Assembly: GCA_945863785.1 (NCBI GenBank)
Contig: CAMBAQ010000004.1
Span: 1-24,178, forward strand
DNA from: Chthoniobacter flavus
GTDB taxonomy: Bacteria > Verrucomicrobiota > Verrucomicrobiia > Chthoniobacterales > Terrimicrobiaceae
Direction of reading: 5' to 3'
DNA length: 24,178 bases
Position numbers and translations under genes: made by a program. Below are positions 22,342-24,178 of this stretch, piece after piece; positions within the stretch are counted from its first letter, which is position 1, and every line of letters begins with the position of its first letter. Below the pieces are notes generated by a model. That model was not told the DNA's origin. It saw nothing but the letters and a program-made list of their open reading frames with translations, and did no database searches.

Positions 22342-23322
22342 GTGCGGGCCATCAAAAAAATTCTTCTCCCACTGCTTCAGTGTGCGGTGACGATTTACAT
22401 CCTGTCGTGGATTTTCGCGAGTCCGAGTCTGCGTGAAAATGCGAAGGAGGTACTCGCTAGTGCCGATTTCTTCTGGCTGGCGGCGGCTGTCCTAGCAGCG
22501 CTGACCAGCGAGTTGGCCTGTGCAACACGGTGGTGGGTGATCCTAGGTTCATTCCAGATGCCGATCCGGTGGCGCGAGGCGGTTGCGTTTTGCGCGATAG
22601 GATTGTTTTACTCGCTCGCTCTTCCGGGCGCGGCGGGAGGCGATGCGGTGAGGGCTTTGTATGGCATGCGGTTGTATCCGGCTAAAAAAGTCCCGATGGC
22701 TTTTTCGATTTTGGCTGACCGTCTGTGTGGGTCAGCGGCGATGGTGCTGACGCTGACGGCGGTTCTCGTATGGAGGAGAGATTTTTTTTCTGCTTCGGGT
22801 TTGGCTGGAGGCATGGTGTTGGGGGCTGCCGTTCTCCTTGGTGGGACGACGCTGATGGTAGGGCTTTGGGGCGTGACGACCATTCCAGTTTTGCGCAGAT
22901 TCATGAGTCGGAGGCGGTCTTTTTTGAGCGCCCATTTTATGGAGAGCGGGGACAGCCTCATTCAGCTCGTCCAGCGGCCGGGGGCGATTTTGAGAGGGAT
23001 CGCGTTGTCGGTGATTTCCTTGGGGGCACACTTTTTATGCTATTACTTTAGTGCACGAGCGTTTGATGCCGGACTGGGTGTCGGGCAGGTTTTCAGCATC
23101 ATGCCGGTGGTGGACACGCTCACCACATTGCCGATTGCGCTTTATGGAGTCGGCCTGCGCGAGGTTTTGTTCAACGAGCTTCTGGGAACATTTTTTGGTA
23201 TTCCGGCCGCGATGGCGACGATTGTTTCGTTGGGGGGATTCGGTGCCCAGGCCTTGGTGGCGCTATCTGGAATCGGTTTCCTTCCGTTTGTCCGACTGCT
23301 GGGAATTCGCGAAAAGGCGTAA
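22342..23322 (+). CDS. Lysylphosphatidylglycerol synthase transmembrane/UPF0104 (flippase-like) family protein
   Basis: A 326-residue polytopic membrane protein of the UPF0104/AglD-like family, which corresponds to the flippase part of MprF. Typical pieces are ELACATRWWVILGSF, FYSLALPGAAGGDAVRALY (about residues 93-111), AFSILADRLCGSAAMVL and VVDTLTTLPIALYGVGLRE (residues 252-270). The soluble lysyl-transferase domain of MprF is absent. Members are thought to move lipids or lipid-linked substrates across the inner membrane. The start GTG 22342 lacks a strong Shine-Dalgarno, and no in-frame ATG precedes the first helix. It is followed 68 nt later by cdsA, so it may act on phospholipid. Confidence 0.85.
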   Translation: MRAIKKILLPLLQCAVTIYILSWIFASPSLRENAKEVLASADFFWLAAAVLAALTSELACATRWWVILGSFQMPIRWREAVAFCAIGLFYSLALPGAAGGDAVRALYGMRLYPAKKVPMAFSILADRLCGSAAMVLTLTAVLVWRRDFFSASGLAGGMVLGAAVLLGGTTLMVGLWGVTTIPVLRRFMSRRRSFLSAHFMESGDSLIQLVQRPGAILRGIALSVISLGAHFLCYYFSARAFDAGLGVGQVFSIMPVVDTLTTLPIALYGVGLREVLFNELLGTFFGIPAAMATIVSLGGFGAQALVALSGIGFLPFVRLLGIREKA

Positions 23323-23390
23323 ATTCTTCGGAAGACGTGCATCTCGGGTTGCGAAATGAGGAAGACTCAGACACTCTTCGGGGCGTGGGT

Positions 23391-24178
23391 ATGACACAGA
23401 CGCGCCTGACATTTTTTTTACGCCTGGGGAGCACTCTCGTGCTGTGGGCGCTGATGCTCTCGACCGTTTTTGCGGGATATGAATTTGGATTTTTGGCATT
23501 GCTGGGGATCATGGCGCTGCGCGCGCTCTGGGAGTATTTCCAAATGCTCGAAAGTGATGGAATCGGCGTCTTCACACTCACTGGTCTGATCTGCGCCGCG
23601 ACACTTCTCTTTGGTGGATTTTACATCATCAAATCCCAAGGACCCGAGAACTGCTATGACTTTGAATTGCTCGTCCTCGTCTTGTTTCTGATGACAATTT
23701 TTGCGCGGCAGATGTTCCGTGGGGCGGAAAACGATCCCCTTCGCGCGATGAGCTACACGGTTTTTGGGCTGCTTTATATTCCATGGCTTTTCAGCTTTCT
23801 GACAAAGATCATCTACCTGACACCGACCCTCGAAAATGGTCAAACCACCGGGCAGTATTACGTTTTGTATCTCGTCGCAGTGACGAAGTTCAGTGATATG
23901 GGGGCCTATGTCTTTGGTAGTCTTTTTGGAAAAACACCGTTCGCTCCGCATATCAGCCCCCAAAAAACCTGGGAGGGTTTTTTTGGCGCTTTATTTTCCT
24001 CGCTCCTATGCAGTTACTGGATGTTTGCACTGATGCCACAGAAGTTGTCGGCCTTCCGATTCTCGGACATCACGATACTCGGTCTCGTTCTGGGATTTGC
24101 TGCCGTGGTGGGAGATTTGGCCGAATCCATTGTGAAGCGCGGCGCTCATACGAAGGACTCGAGCGCCATGTTGCCCGG
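23391..24178 (+). CDS. cdsA: Phosphatidate cytidylyltransferase (3' truncated by the window end)
   Basis: The frame is open from ATG 23391 to the last base, 262 codons. It makes CDP-diacylglycerol from phosphatidic acid and CTP at the inner membrane. It has many hydrophobic helices and, near the end, the start of the CDP-alcohol cytidylyltransferase signature: SIVKRGAHTKDSSAMLPG, matching S-x-x-K-R-x4-K-D-x-x-x-x-L-P. The remaining HGG...DR part lies beyond the window. Another marker is KFSDMGAYVFGSLFGKTPFA with PQKTWEG, typical for CdsA. No stronger in-frame start lies upstream. uppS and dxr, frequent neighbours of cdsA, are not seen upstream. Confidence 0.95.
   Translation, partial: MTQTRLTFFLRLGSTLVLWALMLSTVFAGYEFGFLALLGIMALRALWEYFQMLESDGIGVFTLTGLICAATLLFGGFYIIKSQGPENCYDFELLVLVLFLMTIFARQMFRGAENDPLRAMSYTVFGLLYIPWLFSFLTKIIYLTPTLENGQTTGQYYVLYLVAVTKFSDMGAYVFGSLFGKTPFAPHISPQKTWEGFFGALFSSLLCSYWMFALMPQKLSAFRFSDITILGLVLGFAAVVGDLAESIVKRGAHTKDSSAMLP

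Noticed and set aside
1..24178. Search for tRNA, rRNA, CRISPR, transposase, integrase, toxin-antitoxin or phage-defence genes
   Set aside because: None is visible; every sizeable open frame is a housekeeping, envelope or small unknown gene.

Overview
The window is a gene-dense, housekeeping-rich stretch of a chromosome. It has no rRNA, tRNA, CRISPR array, insertion sequence, integrase or phage gene, and no gap over 300 bases without a gene. Gene content and protein style fit a Gram-negative bacterium, most likely of the Verrucomicrobiota. The reasons are an LptF/LptG-type permease (outer membrane), a short glutamyl-tRNA reductase, bS21, small lineage-type lipoproteins, TTG/GTG starts and Pro/Thr-rich envelope linkers. 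The phylum is an inference from style, not from a database comparison.

Layout. Bases 1-3785 (+) hold the 3' end of a GreA-type elongation factor, a tightly coupled haem cluster (hemX/ccsA-like, hemA, hemC, joined by ATGA overlaps) and a small membrane-anchored protein of unknown function. Bases 3803-16771 (-) are one 13 kb run of co-directional genes. Read in transcription order they are: parA, AI-2E-type permease, lipoprotein, tyrA, aroA, cmk, plsC, an unlabelled 51-codon membrane peptide, a hypothetical protein, a LysM/YkuD-like protein, accA, an LptF/G permease, an alpha/beta-hydrolase-like protein, an M16 peptidase, a HAD hydrolase and a zinc-ribbon protein. Many junctions overlap by 4 nt or are separated by 1-20 nt, so most of this probably forms a super-operon for aromatic amino acids, nucleotides, phospholipid and fatty acid synthesis and envelope work. 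Bases 16979-18016 (+) hold rpsU and an SDR-type epimerase, divergent from parA. Bases 18028-21020 (-) hold rph, xseB and dxs. Bases 21136-24178 hold a Bax-inhibitor-1 family membrane protein (+), a small exported protein (-), a UPF0104-type flippase-like protein (+) and the start of cdsA (+), which runs off the window.

How the genes work together. hemA and hemC make 5-aminolevulinate precursor and hydroxymethylbilane. tyrA and aroA serve aromatic amino acids. accA, plsC and cdsA serve fatty acid and phospholipid synthesis, dxs serves isoprenoids, and the LptF/G, LysM and lipoprotein genes serve the envelope.

I do not see a defence island or an obviously new multi-gene system. The points worth a second look are: an apparent +1 frameshift near the end of hemC; a GluTR without its C-terminal dimerisation domain; two proteins that keep an enzyme fold but have lost the catalytic residue (alpha/beta hydrolase Ser to Gly; YkuD domain without its Cys/Arg motif); a DXS with changed cofactor motifs; a parA without parB beside it; and a small membrane peptide coupled to plsC.
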